NCBI GenBank assembly: GCA_000413015.1
Contig: KE332515.1
Span: 593,092-657,091, forward strand
Direction of reading: 5' to 3'
DNA: 64,000 bases
Source: Treponema socranskii subsp. paredis ATCC 35535
GTDB taxonomy: Bacteria; Spirochaetota; Spirochaetia; Treponematales; Treponemataceae
Under the pieces are notes generated by a model. That model made no database searches. It was not told where the DNA came from and worked only from the letters and a program-made list of their open reading frames with translations. The number at the start of each line of letters is the position of its first letter. Position 1 is the stretch's first letter. Position numbers and translations under genes: made by a program. This document shows, one piece after another, positions 32,745 through 42,026 of this stretch.

Positions 32745-33986
32745 TTACATTTTATCCATAATGTTTGAAAGCAGTACATTGCACGCGTCGTCGTTTATAC
32801 CGAGTTTTTTGGCAGCTCGTATGTCGGCAAGCGCGCTTTCGTATTCGCCTTTTTCGTAATAAGCTTTCGAACGGTGATAAAACGCATGCGACTGATATTC
32901 GTTGATTGAAAGAGAGCGCGAAAAACAATCGATTGCTCCGTCGTTGTTTCCGAGAATGCCGTGTACGATTCCTTCGTAATAGAGCGCGCGAAAATTTTTC
33001 GGATTATATGCAAAACTCGCTTTAAAATCTTCAAGAGCTTTTTGATATTCGCTGTCGGTAAAATACGCCATACCGCGGTGCTTATGAATGACCGACAAAA
33101 CGACATCGCTCGGTACAGGCTTCGATTCGATGATTTGAGTATAGATTTTGATCGCTCTTGCCAAATCTCCCGTATTGTGCGCATGGATCGCTTCGAGAAG
33201 TAAATCGTCGATTGTGCCTTTTGCAAAAAAAGAAGGGATATCCGGTTCGGCCGATATTTTTTTTATTCCGCGTTTTACCGGATCAAGTTCGTCGACTTTT
33301 TCATAAAATAATTTTCGCCGCTCGTTTACTTCACCTTGCAATTTTTTTTGATAATCGCGGATTTCCTGAAAAATCGTATCGGCAAGGGTGAGCGACGCAT
33401 TGATCGACGCGAGTTTTCTCCGAAGCGGCAGATCGAACGGGGAAAACTCGCTTTTGTAGATAAGTTCGTGCTCCACTTCCGCCCATGCGTCCTGCAAAAT
33501 CGTTCGAACCTGTATTTCGCATACGATATCTTTCAAAACGGGAAGCGAAGGAAAATCGGACGGCGGCGGAAAACACGAATCCGGAATTTTTACGAGGATG
33601 TGAATCGATTCGTATTCGAATGCTTTGAAATTCTCGGCCGGCCCTTTTTGTTCGATTTCCCGCACATCGAAAAGATTTTTAACTTGCGCCGAAACTTCCG
33701 AGAGATCTTCGAGAAACGCACAGATGATGCGTATGCCGACCATATCGGTAAGACAAATGAGAGAGCCGTCTGACGGCGGCGGCACTTTTAAGCGCAGTAT
33801 CTTTTTATAATAGCTGTCGAAAGATTTTATGCGCGCTTTATATGTCGGAGGAGAAGAGAGCGAAACGCCGTCTTCCAGTCGTTTTTGAATATTTGCCATG
33901 ACGGCATAAAAATACGGCGCATAAGATTCATACGTTTTTTGAATATGGATTTTTGCAGGCAGATTATCGTAAGACTTGTGTTCCAT
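32745..33986 (-). CDS. RelA/SpoT-type synthetase domain fused to TPR repeats
   Basis: A 413-aa protein with a (p)ppGpp synthetase-like domain (about 40-230): YKARIKSFDSYYKKIL, LTDMVGIRIICAFL with the catalytic-type Asp, YESIHILVKI and CEIQVRTILQDAWAEVEHEL. There is no HD hydrolase domain and no TGS/ACT. The C-terminal third has three to four TPR units (e.g. HKHRGMAYFTDSEYQKALED). It resembles small alarmone synthetases with a TPR tail. The ATG has no Shine-Dalgarno; a TATAAT (34005-34000) ends 13 nt upstream, inside the flaA terminator. Confidence 0.88.
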   Translation of the reverse strand: MEHKSYDNLPAKIHIQKTYESYAPYFYAVMANIQKRLEDGVSLSSPPTYKARIKSFDSYYKKILRLKVPPPSDGSLICLTDMVGIRIICAFLEDLSEVSAQVKNLFDVREIEQKGPAENFKAFEYESIHILVKIPDSCFPPPSDFPSLPVLKDIVCEIQVRTILQDAWAEVEHELIYKSEFSPFDLPLRRKLASINASLTLADTIFQEIRDYQKKLQGEVNERRKLFYEKVDELDPVKRGIKKISAEPDIPSFFAKGTIDDLLLEAIHAHNTGDLARAIKIYTQIIESKPVPSDVVLSVIHKHRGMAYFTDSEYQKALEDFKASFAYNPKNFRALYYEGIVHGILGNNDGAIDCFSRSLSINEYQSHAFYHRSKAYYEKGEYESALADIRAAKKLGINDDACNVLLSNIMDKM

Positions 33987-34004
33987 AACTCGAAATCAAA
34001 TTAT

Positions 34005-34052
34005 AAAAAAACGTCCCCCAGCCTTGCAACAGGGCAGGCATAAAGGACGTTT
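34005..34052 (-). terminator. flaA terminator
   Basis: Minus strand: AAACGTCC (34052-34045), an inner imperfect stem, GGACGTTT (34016-34009), and a T tract to 34005. The T tract doubles as part of a TATAAT box for the RelA/SpoT-TPR gene. Confidence 0.88.
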
Positions 34053-34074
34053 ATTAAAGAAAACTCAGGGTTTC

Positions 34075-35166
34075 TTATTTTGCATTTGCGGAATTGCCCG
34101 ACGAACGTGCGGCATTCGACGTAGAGTCCGGATTGAGACTCGAAGTAAAGCTTTCTTCCGTCGCCTGTTTAACGCGTTCGAGATAGCGGTTCACCTGTTT
34201 GTTGCCGAAGCGCTCCATTTCGATGGCTTGGCGTTTCTTTTCGCGCGCGCGGACAATGCCCCACAGATCTTCGTCGGCGATATCGCGTTCGGACGTCAAC
34301 ACGGCTTTGTCGTAGATGATTTTAACATCTTTGAAATAGCCGATATAGTCGCCGCCGATGTGAGCGGCGTCGCGCGTAATCTGGAAGCCTGCGAATTTTA
34401 CGTACGGAATACCGCGCGGATAGATCGGGTACACACGGATTTCGCGGTTGCGGATATCGGCGATGTACTGCGGGTTATTCCACACAAGCTCTTTCCAGCC
34501 GTCGAATCCGAGATAGCCCATAAAATAGCGGCGTTCGATTCCGTCGTTGTCTTTGAGCAAAACGTACAAACCTTCGGGATAGTTCATGCCCATCGTCGTA
34601 ACGGCGATCGATTTGATCGCGCCGACGTTTCTGACGATACCGTAGCCGTCTTCAAAGAGGGTTTTGCCGCCCGCTTTTTCTTCATCGGTCTGCGCCTGGC
34701 GGTTGCCGTCGGCATCCGCTCCCGCAAGCGGTTCAAATGCGGGAATGTCGAACGGCGGTTGAATACGCGCGTTTGCGTTCGAATTCCATTCGGGGAAAAG
34801 AATGCGCACGCCCATGACGTTCGAACCTGCGAACGGCACATCGGCTTCGCTGCGTACCGGAGCTGCGACGACCGTCGAAACTCCTACCGCTTCTACGTTC
34901 TGGGCCGAAGAATTGAGTATGACTTCCCATTCGGGGAGAGCGAGAGATGTTTTCATAAGATCCCGCTGCTCTGCGGTGAACGTAGCGCCTGCAGCCGCAG
35001 CGTAATTCATTACAGTACGGCTGTTCTGCGTCGGATTGCCGTTAGCATCGGCGACGATGTCCGCATCGAGCTGCGTAAAATCGATAACCATCGATTCGGC
35101 AGCAAAAAGCCCCGCGCCTCCTGCAAGCAGCATACCCGCCGCAATCACAAAAAAAGTCTTCTTCAT
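34075..35166 (-). CDS. flaA: Flagellar filament outer layer (sheath) protein FlaA
   Basis: A 363-aa spirochaete-specific FlaA protein that coats the FlaB core in the periplasm. The signal peptide MKKTFFVIAAGMLLAGGAGL ends at FA-AES. The mature part begins MVIDFTQLDADIV and includes NVMGVRILFPEWNSNANARI, YFMGYLGFDGWKELVWNNP and GGDYIGYFKDVKIIYDKAV, all family features. The C-terminus is Ser/Asn-rich. AAGGAGC precedes the ATG. It has its own promoter and terminator, fitting a highly expressed gene. Treponemes usually have two or more FlaA genes; which one this is, is not decided. Confidence 0.94.
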   Translation of the reverse strand: MKKTFFVIAAGMLLAGGAGLFAAESMVIDFTQLDADIVADANGNPTQNSRTVMNYAAAAGATFTAEQRDLMKTSLALPEWEVILNSSAQNVEAVGVSTVVAAPVRSEADVPFAGSNVMGVRILFPEWNSNANARIQPPFDIPAFEPLAGADADGNRQAQTDEEKAGGKTLFEDGYGIVRNVGAIKSIAVTTMGMNYPEGLYVLLKDNDGIERRYFMGYLGFDGWKELVWNNPQYIADIRNREIRVYPIYPRGIPYVKFAGFQITRDAAHIGGDYIGYFKDVKIIYDKAVLTSERDIADEDLWGIVRAREKKRQAIEMERFGNKQVNRYLERVKQATEESFTSSLNPDSTSNAARSSGNSANAK

Positions 35167-35212
35167 TTTGGAAGCTCCTTATACTATTCGATGTAGCCTT
35201 GTACCGTTTATC

Positions 35213-35241
35213 ACGATATTACAAAAGAATCCGTTTGTCAA
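35213..35241 (-). promoter_or_regulatory. flaA promoter
   Basis: Minus strand: TTGACA (35241-35236), 17 nt, TATCGT (35218-35213). This is sigma70-like; no clear sigma28 sequence was seen. The -35 box overlaps the end of the GerMN gene. Confidence 0.65.
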
Positions 35242-35735
35242 GGATTTTCTTTACGCAAATCCCCGACGGCGTTTTTTTCGTACGCATGATTGCCGGCAAC
35301 AAACACTTCGATAGTATGAATATTTTTAAAATTATACAGGATATTTTTCCTGAATAATTCCATCCCTTGTCGTATTTCGGATGCACCGTCCGCTTCGGAA
35401 ATGAGCGCGTCCGAAAGATCGACATACAGAACGCCGCCGCGCACAAAACACGATTGCGCACGGGTACCCCGCGTAAACAGCGGGCGGTATTCCGCAGTCA
35501 AAGGCCCGAGCAAAAGTTCGTCCACGTAGCAGTTCACCTTTCCCTGCACGGGATGCCGCGGTAAATACCTCGACTCCATGCAGATTTTGCCGGTTGCAGC
35601 CGACTTGAACATAAACACGTAGCGAATGCCCGGAAAGCGGATCATCCACAACACAAGAGACAGAACGAAAGAAGCCGACACGATCGCGATAAACGCCGTT
35701 GTTTTTCTTTTCATAGCGCCATCGTACAAAATCAT
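35238..35735 (-). CDS. GerMN-domain membrane-anchored protein
   Basis: A 165-aa protein with one N-terminal membrane helix (TTAFIAIVSASFVLSLVLWM) and a GerMN-like domain: GKVNCYVDELLLGPLTAEYRPLFTRG, GGVLYVDLSDALI, then NIHTIEVFVAGN. Despite the name, GerMN domains occur in non-sporulating bacteria in envelope proteins, often next to amidases. The start at 35735 overlaps the amidase stop as ATGA, showing coupling; a start at 35714 (MKRKT) is possible. It probably works with the amidase in peptidoglycan remodelling. Confidence 0.85.
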   Translation of the reverse strand: MILYDGAMKRKTTAFIAIVSASFVLSLVLWMIRFPGIRYVFMFKSAATGKICMESRYLPRHPVQGKVNCYVDELLLGPLTAEYRPLFTRGTRAQSCFVRGGVLYVDLSDALISEADGASEIRQGMELFRKNILYNFKNIHTIEVFVAGNHAYEKNAVGDLRKENP

Positions 35736-36793
35736 TTTGATGATGTAAAGCCTCTCGACCGCTCAAAGTGCGTGATAAAATCGCTTATACCGTTATATAT
35801 GCCGAATGCGGCTTTTTGCAGATATTGCGTATCGCTTAAATTCCGCGCTTCGGTATAATTCGTTAAAAACCCCAATTCGACGAGTACGCTCGGCATGTTC
35901 GCGTTTCGAACGACAAACCACTCTTCAGCCTTTATGCCGCGCGCTTTCGACTTGTCGCCTATCTGCGCCTGCAAACCGTCCATAATAAATTTTGCGATGA
36001 GGACGCTTTCGGTCGTATACTCTTCTTCCGTCAGTGCGTTCAAAATCGGAAAAAGCGTTTTGTCCTCTCCGGCAGCGGCCTTGTCGATAACGGTGCGCCG
36101 ATACCCCGGCGACAGATACCACACTTCATAGCCGCTCGCTTTTTTATCCAAAGAAGCGTTTACATGAACGGAAACATACAGCACCGCTTCGTTTTTTTTC
36201 AGCTGTACGGAATTGGCAATATCGGTCCGCTGTCCGAGCGAAAGAAAGGTATCGCTGTTTCTCGTCAATATGATTTTTTTGTCGGGAAACGCCGTTTTGA
36301 GTTTTGTATACAGCATTTTTCCGACGGCAAGCGTTACGTCTTTTTCCCGAATGACGAGCGTCTCCCCGTTTTGCCGGAACACTTGGCTCGCACCGGGATC
36401 TTTTCCGCCGTGTCCCGGATCGATTAAAATCGCGCCTACGCGGTAGTGCGCTTCTTCGCTTTCCGTTTTAAAAAACGATTCCGCCGTATCTATAAAAGCC
36501 TGCGACACGAAAACCGCTCCCGCTTTTGCAAGGGGTGCATCGGTTACCGAAAGCTTTCGGTTATCGAGCAGCACGACGCTGTCGCCCGCACGGAAACTTA
36601 TTTGGTGTCCGTTTTTTTCCATAAGACCGGTTTCGGATAAGCTGTCCCAATACAGGAGAATGCCCGACGCTTCGGCTTTTTTGAGCAGTTCGATCGTTTC
36701 CGCCGCATAGCTTTGCGCCGCCGCTGCAAAAAGCAAAAAAAGAGAAGCGAATATAATCGTATGTCGTTTCGGCATGTTCATAGCCTTTTTCAT
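35732..36793 (-). CDS. N-acetylmuramoyl-L-alanine amidase (Amidase_3)
   Basis: About 353 aa with a signal peptide (TIIFASLFLLFAAAAQSYA) and a C-terminal zinc amidase_3 domain. The Zn-binding His is in LIDPGHGGKDPGA, the ligand Glu in REKDVTLAVG, the second His in VSVHVNAS, and the catalytic Glu in SVLVELGFLTN. It cuts the MurNAc-L-Ala bond of peptidoglycan in the periplasm. The start is uncertain: 36793 (MKKAMN..) is chosen, 36775 (MPKRHT) has AAGG at good spacing, and a TTG at 36814 is less likely. It is coupled to the GerMN gene. Confidence 0.92.
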   Translation of the reverse strand: MKKAMNMPKRHTIIFASLFLLFAAAAQSYAAETIELLKKAEASGILLYWDSLSETGLMEKNGHQISFRAGDSVVLLDNRKLSVTDAPLAKAGAVFVSQAFIDTAESFFKTESEEAHYRVGAILIDPGHGGKDPGASQVFRQNGETLVIREKDVTLAVGKMLYTKLKTAFPDKKIILTRNSDTFLSLGQRTDIANSVQLKKNEAVLYVSVHVNASLDKKASGYEVWYLSPGYRRTVIDKAAAGEDKTLFPILNALTEEEYTTESVLIAKFIMDGLQAQIGDKSKARGIKAEEWFVVRNANMPSVLVELGFLTNYTEARNLSDTQYLQKAAFGIYNGISDFITHFERSRGFTSSK

Positions 36794-36854
36794 TCTCCGA
36801 TAATTTTTTTCCAACCGTTCCGCGAATCAAGTGAATACCGGCTAGCGTATATTT

Positions 36855-38585
36855 TCAAAAACCGATATTTGCCCTATCTATAGTATCGGCAAAATACAGC
36901 ATTCCCTGCACCCCCCCACGCAGTCCCGCGCGCCAAAATTTTTTCGCGTCGAGGTCGGGATGATCGGGACAAAGTTCGTCGAAAAGTACGCAGCTTTCGG
37001 CAAAGCTTCGATGATTCCAGTCGCGCTCATCCGATTCGTAAAGTCTGCGTAAAACCCGCGGTACGCAATCGGAAACGCGAATGCCTTTCGCTATGACGCC
37101 CCCTATGGACTCCGTATCGGCGACGAGCGTGTTTTCAGCGATCGTATCCGAAAACGGTTTTTCGCCGCGTTCGTTTTTTGTTCCCGCTCCCTTTGCGGTA
37201 CCTACGGCACTATCCTGCCGCAAAACCGCATCATACGCCGCTCCGTATGCGTCAGGCGGAAAGTGCGTATCGGCAAAAAACGCATCCGTTTCGGGAACGC
37301 AGGGTTCCAAGCGCAGCACGATTTTAGAAACCGCTTTTTCCGCAGCGGCAATCGAATCTTTACGCGACGGAGACGATGAAATCACATTGCCGCATTTTTG
37401 TACGTTGTTGTGAGGAAAGACGACCGTATCCCCCGCACCGCTTCGCGGAAAAACGTCTTTGACAAAGGGAACAGAATGCGCCCTTTCCAAGCCCGATACT
37501 TCTTTAACGATTCCCGGAATTGAAATCCACGCGCCCTCCGCGCTCGCATCAACACACGGAAGTTCGTACAGTTCGTAGGGCGCAAGACGGTTTCCGCACG
37601 AGGGAGGCGGCGTAAACGGAATGCGTTTCCGATGCATTTCAAGAAACGAAGGCTTTTTTCCGCACGCGATGAGAAGCGCTTCTTCGGTAAGATTGCAGTG
37701 CGACGCGTAAGGATATGTCCAGCCGGACATAAAACCGCCCGAAAGACGCGCAGCCACTTCGCCTATCATCGGCCCTTTTTCCGTATATTTGATGTCGGCC
37801 TTTGCCGCCCCGCAGGAAAGACCGAGCGCTTTTGCCGCAAGCGCAAAGACCGCAATGAGTTCGTTTTTTTTCTCATCGGATATCGCAGTCGGCATCGTGT
37901 GCCCCGTTTCGATAAAGTACGGCGGAAAAAATATGTGACGATCGGCAAAGCCCGTAATCGTCATCGCTCCGTCACAGATGAGCGCGTCGATCGAATATTC
38001 ATCACCGTCCATGTATTCTTCGAGGATGGCGTTTTCCGTCCGCGAAGACGCGAGCGCCGTCTGCAAAGCCTCTTCCGCTTCGTCTTCGCTCCTTATCATG
38101 CGGCAGCCGCGGCCTCCCATATTGTCCACGGGTTTTACGACGCAGGGAAAGCCGAGTTCTCTCACGCATTTTTTAATAAAATCGCGTTCGCTCTCTTTTT
38201 TCGTTACGCCTAAAAATTTCGGAGAGGGTACGCCCGCTTCCGAAAACTTTTGCCGCATACGCACTTTGCCGCTCGCGTTGCACGCAGCTTCATAGGAATG
38301 GCAGAAAAGTCCGAGCTTTTCTCCCGCGTATGAAACCGAAGCGGAAAAATCGGTTCCCGCCGTAAAGATCGCCCGAAGCCCTCCTTCCCTTTGTAATTTT
38401 TTTGCGAACTCGTAAATTCCTTCTTTATCTTTTAAATCGATGCGTTCGAATCTATCGGCAAGTCCGACACAGACGGCGCTTTCGTTACCGTCCACGGCGA
38501 CCGCGCGGCAGCCGATTTTTTTCGCCGCTTCGATTGCGGGTTTTTGCAAAAAGCCCGCGCCGAGTATAAGAATGTTTTTATCCAT
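36855..38585 (-). CDS. ATP-grasp ligase-like protein
   Basis: A 576-aa cytoplasmic protein. The N-terminal pre-ATP-grasp domain starts MDKNILILGAGFLQKPAIEAA. The ATP-grasp core has FPCVVKPVDNMGGRGCRMI, ILEEYMDGDEYSIDALI and the metal-binding IGEVAARLSGGF, like carbamoyl-phosphate synthetase and D-Ala-D-Ala ligase relatives. About 200 C-terminal residues are unassigned. The start at 38585 has a GGGAGAGGGAG ribosome site and overlaps the upstream stop by 8 bp; a longer frame to 38657 is rejected. It should join a carboxylate to an amine; substrates are unknown. Last gene of the four-gene cluster. Confidence 0.85.
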   Translation of the reverse strand: MDKNILILGAGFLQKPAIEAAKKIGCRAVAVDGNESAVCVGLADRFERIDLKDKEGIYEFAKKLQREGGLRAIFTAGTDFSASVSYAGEKLGLFCHSYEAACNASGKVRMRQKFSEAGVPSPKFLGVTKKESERDFIKKCVRELGFPCVVKPVDNMGGRGCRMIRSEDEAEEALQTALASSRTENAILEEYMDGDEYSIDALICDGAMTITGFADRHIFFPPYFIETGHTMPTAISDEKKNELIAVFALAAKALGLSCGAAKADIKYTEKGPMIGEVAARLSGGFMSGWTYPYASHCNLTEEALLIACGKKPSFLEMHRKRIPFTPPPSCGNRLAPYELYELPCVDASAEGAWISIPGIVKEVSGLERAHSVPFVKDVFPRSGAGDTVVFPHNNVQKCGNVISSSPSRKDSIAAAEKAVSKIVLRLEPCVPETDAFFADTHFPPDAYGAAYDAVLRQDSAVGTAKGAGTKNERGEKPFSDTIAENTLVADTESIGGVIAKGIRVSDCVPRVLRRLYESDERDWNHRSFAESCVLFDELCPDHPDLDAKKFWRAGLRGGVQGMLYFADTIDRANIGF

Positions 38586-41073
38586 GCGATTTTTCTCCCT
38601 CTCCCGCCCCGCCCGTTTTTCTGCAGTACACTTCGAAAGTATCGCCGAGCCGCTCAATGCGGCTTCGGAAAGCGTAGAACGAATACATAAGCGAATCTTT
38701 TTTCCAGCCGTGTTTTTTCACTTGCGGAAAACGCTCGGGATGATGTCCCGTCGAAATTATCTTTTCAACCGTAAAACCGAATCTTTTGAGTATGTGTTTT
38801 GCTTTGGACGGTTCCCACAAAGTATAGTGATCGGCGGGGCTTTGCGCGTAAAAATCGTCCGTATTCATAAGAGCGGAAACGCCTTCTGCTGACGGCGTCG
38901 AAAACGCAAAGATACCGCCGTCTTTTACCAAAGCGCGGGCGCTTTCGAGGACGCGATCAAGATTTTGAAAATGTTCTATAACATACCACATCGTAAGCGC
39001 GTCGAATTGCCGAACGCCGAATTCCGACGCGGGATCGAAATCGGGAAAAGAAGCGCAGGATGCGGGAAAGAGAAGCGAAGACTGCACATAGGATACTGCG
39101 TCTTTCGATACGTCGGTACCGAATGCCTGCCATCCGTCTTCCGATGCGGCCGCAAGGAAGGGACCGTAGGCACAGCCGACGTCGAGTACGGAAAGTTTCG
39201 ATGCAAAGCGTTTTGTATTTTTGACCAGCGAATCGATTTCACGGATACGGCGAACTCCTTGCGCCTTTATCGCATCGAAATCTTCGAGATAAGTTTTGCC
39301 GTACTGCGCTTTATACTCTTCGGCAAAATAAGTTTTACCGTAATCGGGTGCCGCGTTTGAATCCGTCCACGACATATAAATCATGCCGCACGAAGCGCAT
39401 CTCCTGAAGGTCCGGTGCAGCGTGCGCGATACGACGGCGTTTTTTTCGGGATCGCTTTGTCCGCAGACGGGACAAGAAAAACGCTTGCCCTTTGCAAGGG
39501 ATGCGATAAAAGCGCCGAGCGAAGCGTGCCGATTTACGGACTCGATATGCGGATAGAGTTTTTCGCTTTCGCTTAAAACCGCATGCAGTTTTTTTCCCGC
39601 CGTATCTTTTTTTTCGAGAGAGACGAAGCCGTATTTTTTTGCAAGAGATGCATGCAGCTTTGTCGGTGAAAACAAAAGCACTGCGCATCCGGCGTAAAGA
39701 GATTCGTATGCGGTAAGCCCGTAATGCGTTACGACAAGATCATAAGATGAAAGCATTTCGCGCAAAACGGGAACGGGACGCATACACGTCACACCGGCTT
39801 CTTCCGCTTCCGACGAGTCGATGCCTTCGGGGACGACTGCGCTCACAGAGAGACCTTCGCGCCGAAGCGATATCGATACGGGAACGGTAAGAAAAGCGGG
39901 ATCTTCCCCTCCGAAACACACGAGGGCGGTTTTTACATCGGAGCACGTTTTGCTTTCTTTCCCGCTCCTCGTGCGGGATGGCATCGTCATAAATGCGCTT
40001 TCGCTTATATTCGATTTCCGCGAAAGATTCGACGGGATTATATCGATAAGGTAATCGCAAAAGCACGTATTGTCCGACCCCTCGTCGATCGCGGCAAGGG
40101 GGGCTGCGGCATACAGGGAAGATGCCGTATGTTTATCGAGAGAAAAAAAATCCGAAACGATGAGAGAATATTCTCCGGGAATCGGATACTCCGTAACGAT
40201 CTGCCAATCCGAAAGCCCCCTTCCTTTCGCCTGCTCCGTAAGTTCGCCGCATTCGCGAAGCGACGCATCTTTCGGAATATACACAAGGGCGCCCGACTCG
40301 ATCGCGGCGTCAAGACACCTTCTCAGATGTCCCGTCCCTCCCCCTTCCTTTACCGACGGCATAAAAAGTACGGGATGCGTAACGCTCGGCTCGGAAAAGG
40401 CCGATAAAATCTGCTCCGTCGTATAGGGTTCATCTCCCGCTTTTCCCTCGGAAAGAAAGCGAACGGCTGCAAGCGCTCTTCGATAATCGGAAGGCGTATC
40501 GATCGTCGTGCGGTAATCGGGATAATAAAAACGAGCAGGCGCTTTTTGCATCACAGCCGAAAAGCGGTTTCGGTGATTGTAGAGAGAAGGCGCCACGTGT
40601 TCGCGGTCGTAAGGTATGCTTGTCGATTTTTCGGCCGCGACGAGCGATTTGCCGCTGAACACTTCGACTCCCGAACCGTGCGGCAGTCCCGTCCACGTCA
40701 TATAATCGCACGGAGAAAGTGCAATGCGGCGCATATATTCGTCGAGGAGAGACTCCGCCGCTTCGTAAAATAAAAAGGGATTGTCGGCGGTCGCGCGCAC
40801 GACGATGTCGGCATCGATCTTTTCGATCAACAAGCAAAAGCGCTTTAAAACATCGTCGAGCGGACCTGAAAAAATTTCCCAGCCGCATGAGCGCGCGACC
40901 GGCTCCAGTTCGGAAAAGGACGCTTCATCCGTCGCAACGTAATACGCATCGGCTTTTACTTTTTTCATCGCCGAAAGCGTCCACGCGAGTACCGGGCGAC
41001 CGCCCAAATCTTTGAGCGCTTTTCCGGGAAAGCGCGTCGAAGACATTCTGCACTGAACGATTACCGCCGTCAT
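38578..41073 (-). CDS. Three-part protein: SpsF-like nucleotidyltransferase, SpsG-like domain, methyltransferase
   Basis: An 831-aa protein with three modules. Residues about 1-240 are a cytidylyltransferase-like SpsF domain (VIVQCRMSSTRFPGKAL, then DIVVRATADNPFL). About 255-500 resemble SpsG/PseG nucleotide-sugar enzymes (GGGTGHLRRCLDA, and VTHYGLTAYESLYAG). About 530-831 contain a four-Cys zinc-ribbon-like start (CPVCGQ..CASCGM) and a class I SAM methyltransferase (VLDVGCAYGPFLAAA, GTDVS). This matches synthesis and modification of an unusual activated sugar. The start at 41073 or 41076 follows GGAGAGA. Confidence 0.87.
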   Translation of the reverse strand: MTAVIVQCRMSSTRFPGKALKDLGGRPVLAWTLSAMKKVKADAYYVATDEASFSELEPVARSCGWEIFSGPLDDVLKRFCLLIEKIDADIVVRATADNPFLFYEAAESLLDEYMRRIALSPCDYMTWTGLPHGSGVEVFSGKSLVAAEKSTSIPYDREHVAPSLYNHRNRFSAVMQKAPARFYYPDYRTTIDTPSDYRRALAAVRFLSEGKAGDEPYTTEQILSAFSEPSVTHPVLFMPSVKEGGGTGHLRRCLDAAIESGALVYIPKDASLRECGELTEQAKGRGLSDWQIVTEYPIPGEYSLIVSDFFSLDKHTASSLYAAAPLAAIDEGSDNTCFCDYLIDIIPSNLSRKSNISESAFMTMPSRTRSGKESKTCSDVKTALVCFGGEDPAFLTVPVSISLRREGLSVSAVVPEGIDSSEAEEAGVTCMRPVPVLREMLSSYDLVVTHYGLTAYESLYAGCAVLLFSPTKLHASLAKKYGFVSLEKKDTAGKKLHAVLSESEKLYPHIESVNRHASLGAFIASLAKGKRFSCPVCGQSDPEKNAVVSRTLHRTFRRCASCGMIYMSWTDSNAAPDYGKTYFAEEYKAQYGKTYLEDFDAIKAQGVRRIREIDSLVKNTKRFASKLSVLDVGCAYGPFLAAASEDGWQAFGTDVSKDAVSYVQSSLLFPASCASFPDFDPASEFGVRQFDALTMWYVIEHFQNLDRVLESARALVKDGGIFAFSTPSAEGVSALMNTDDFYAQSPADHYTLWEPSKAKHILKRFGFTVEKIISTGHHPERFPQVKKHGWKKDSLMYSFYAFRSRIERLGDTFEVYCRKTGGAGEGEKSHG

Positions 41074-42026
41074 CATTCTCTCCATTCTTCTATCAAATGC
41101 TTAACGTCCGTGTGGAATCTCGCACGGTTCGTATGCACCCATTTTTTCGCATCGGAAAAACGCCGCTTCGCTTCGAAAAAGCCGCACGACGAATGCGCCA
41201 GAAAATTGAAAAACGAAAGAGAGGCGACGGTTCCGCCCGAATCGGATTTAAAACGCGGCGCTAAATTTTTGAGATAAAACTGCAAATAGGTTAAGTCCGC
41301 CGTCGTATCTTCGATCGGAACTCTCTCGTCGTAAGAAAACAACATCGACGTCGAAAGGCAGGTCTCCTCTCCCCACAGCCACGAGCGCAGCGCCAAATCG
41401 AGATTTTGATAATACGAAGACGTGATCGTATAGTCGAAACCGCCGAGCTGAATGAATTTCGTTTTGTTGTACAGACCGATATAATCGAAGGGATAGAGCG
41501 TGTGCATGCCGTCTTTGACGACTGCGGACTGAAAAACGGAAAACTTTCCGCGAGAGGCTTCGGGCGTAAAGCGCACCGGAAGCGCTTTTTTTTCCGCATC
41601 CGAAAGGCGCGGCGCGATGCAGTATTTTCCGGTTTTTACGAGATTTTCGGCAAGGTGCGGCGGCAAAATCCCCTGCGGGATGTAAAGCGAATCGCGCAGT
41701 ACAAGCACGTAAGAAGAAGGCGCTTCACCGATACCGATATTGATCATATCTCCGTCAGTCACCGATTCGAGGGGAACTACGAACTGCACGGACGGTATGC
41801 GCCTCGAAAGCTCTTCGATATTGCAGCTGCCCGAATTCGGTTCGATCGAAACGACGGAAGCGAAGCCGCATTTCGAAAGCGTTTCAAGTGTCTGGGCGTG
41901 GAAACGGCTCGCGTTCGAATTGAGGAGAACGGCGGAAACGTCCATCTTTTTTTCCGACGGCGACAAGCCGCCGATAACGGTGCGGTTGATCTGCCGTTCG
42001 TTAAAAATTAAAGGTATAGTATTCAT
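41073..42026 (-). CDS. Glycosyltransferase-like protein of the spiro-SPASM cluster
   Basis: A 317-aa protein with a Rossmann-like alternation of strands and helices: MDVSAVLLNSNASRFHAQTL, then SSYVLVLRDSLYIPQGIL in the place a family-2 glycosyltransferase carries its acidic nucleotide-binding motif. LYPFDYIGLYNKTKFIQLGGFDYTITSSYYQNLDLALRSW resembles GT-A acceptor-side segments. The match is weak and I would call it glycosyltransferase-like at most. It overlaps the spiro-SPASM gene by 26 bp upstream and the three-part sugar gene by 3 bp downstream. Confidence 0.65.
   Translation of the reverse strand: MNTIPLIFNERQINRTVIGGLSPSEKKMDVSAVLLNSNASRFHAQTLETLSKCGFASVVSIEPNSGSCNIEELSRRIPSVQFVVPLESVTDGDMINIGIGEAPSSYVLVLRDSLYIPQGILPPHLAENLVKTGKYCIAPRLSDAEKKALPVRFTPEASRGKFSVFQSAVVKDGMHTLYPFDYIGLYNKTKFIQLGGFDYTITSSYYQNLDLALRSWLWGEETCLSTSMLFSYDERVPIEDTTADLTYLQFYLKNLAPRFKSDSGGTVASLSFFNFLAHSSCGFFEAKRRFSDAKKWVHTNRARFHTDVKHLIEEWRE

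Noticed and set aside
33976-35196. 406-aa plus-strand frame opposite flaA
   Set aside because: It is antisense to a recognisable flaA gene with signal peptide, promoter and terminator; the composition is that of a shadow frame.
35238-35735. Spore germination function for the GerMN protein
   Set aside because: Spirochaetes do not sporulate; GerMN domains also occur in envelope proteins near amidases, which fits here.
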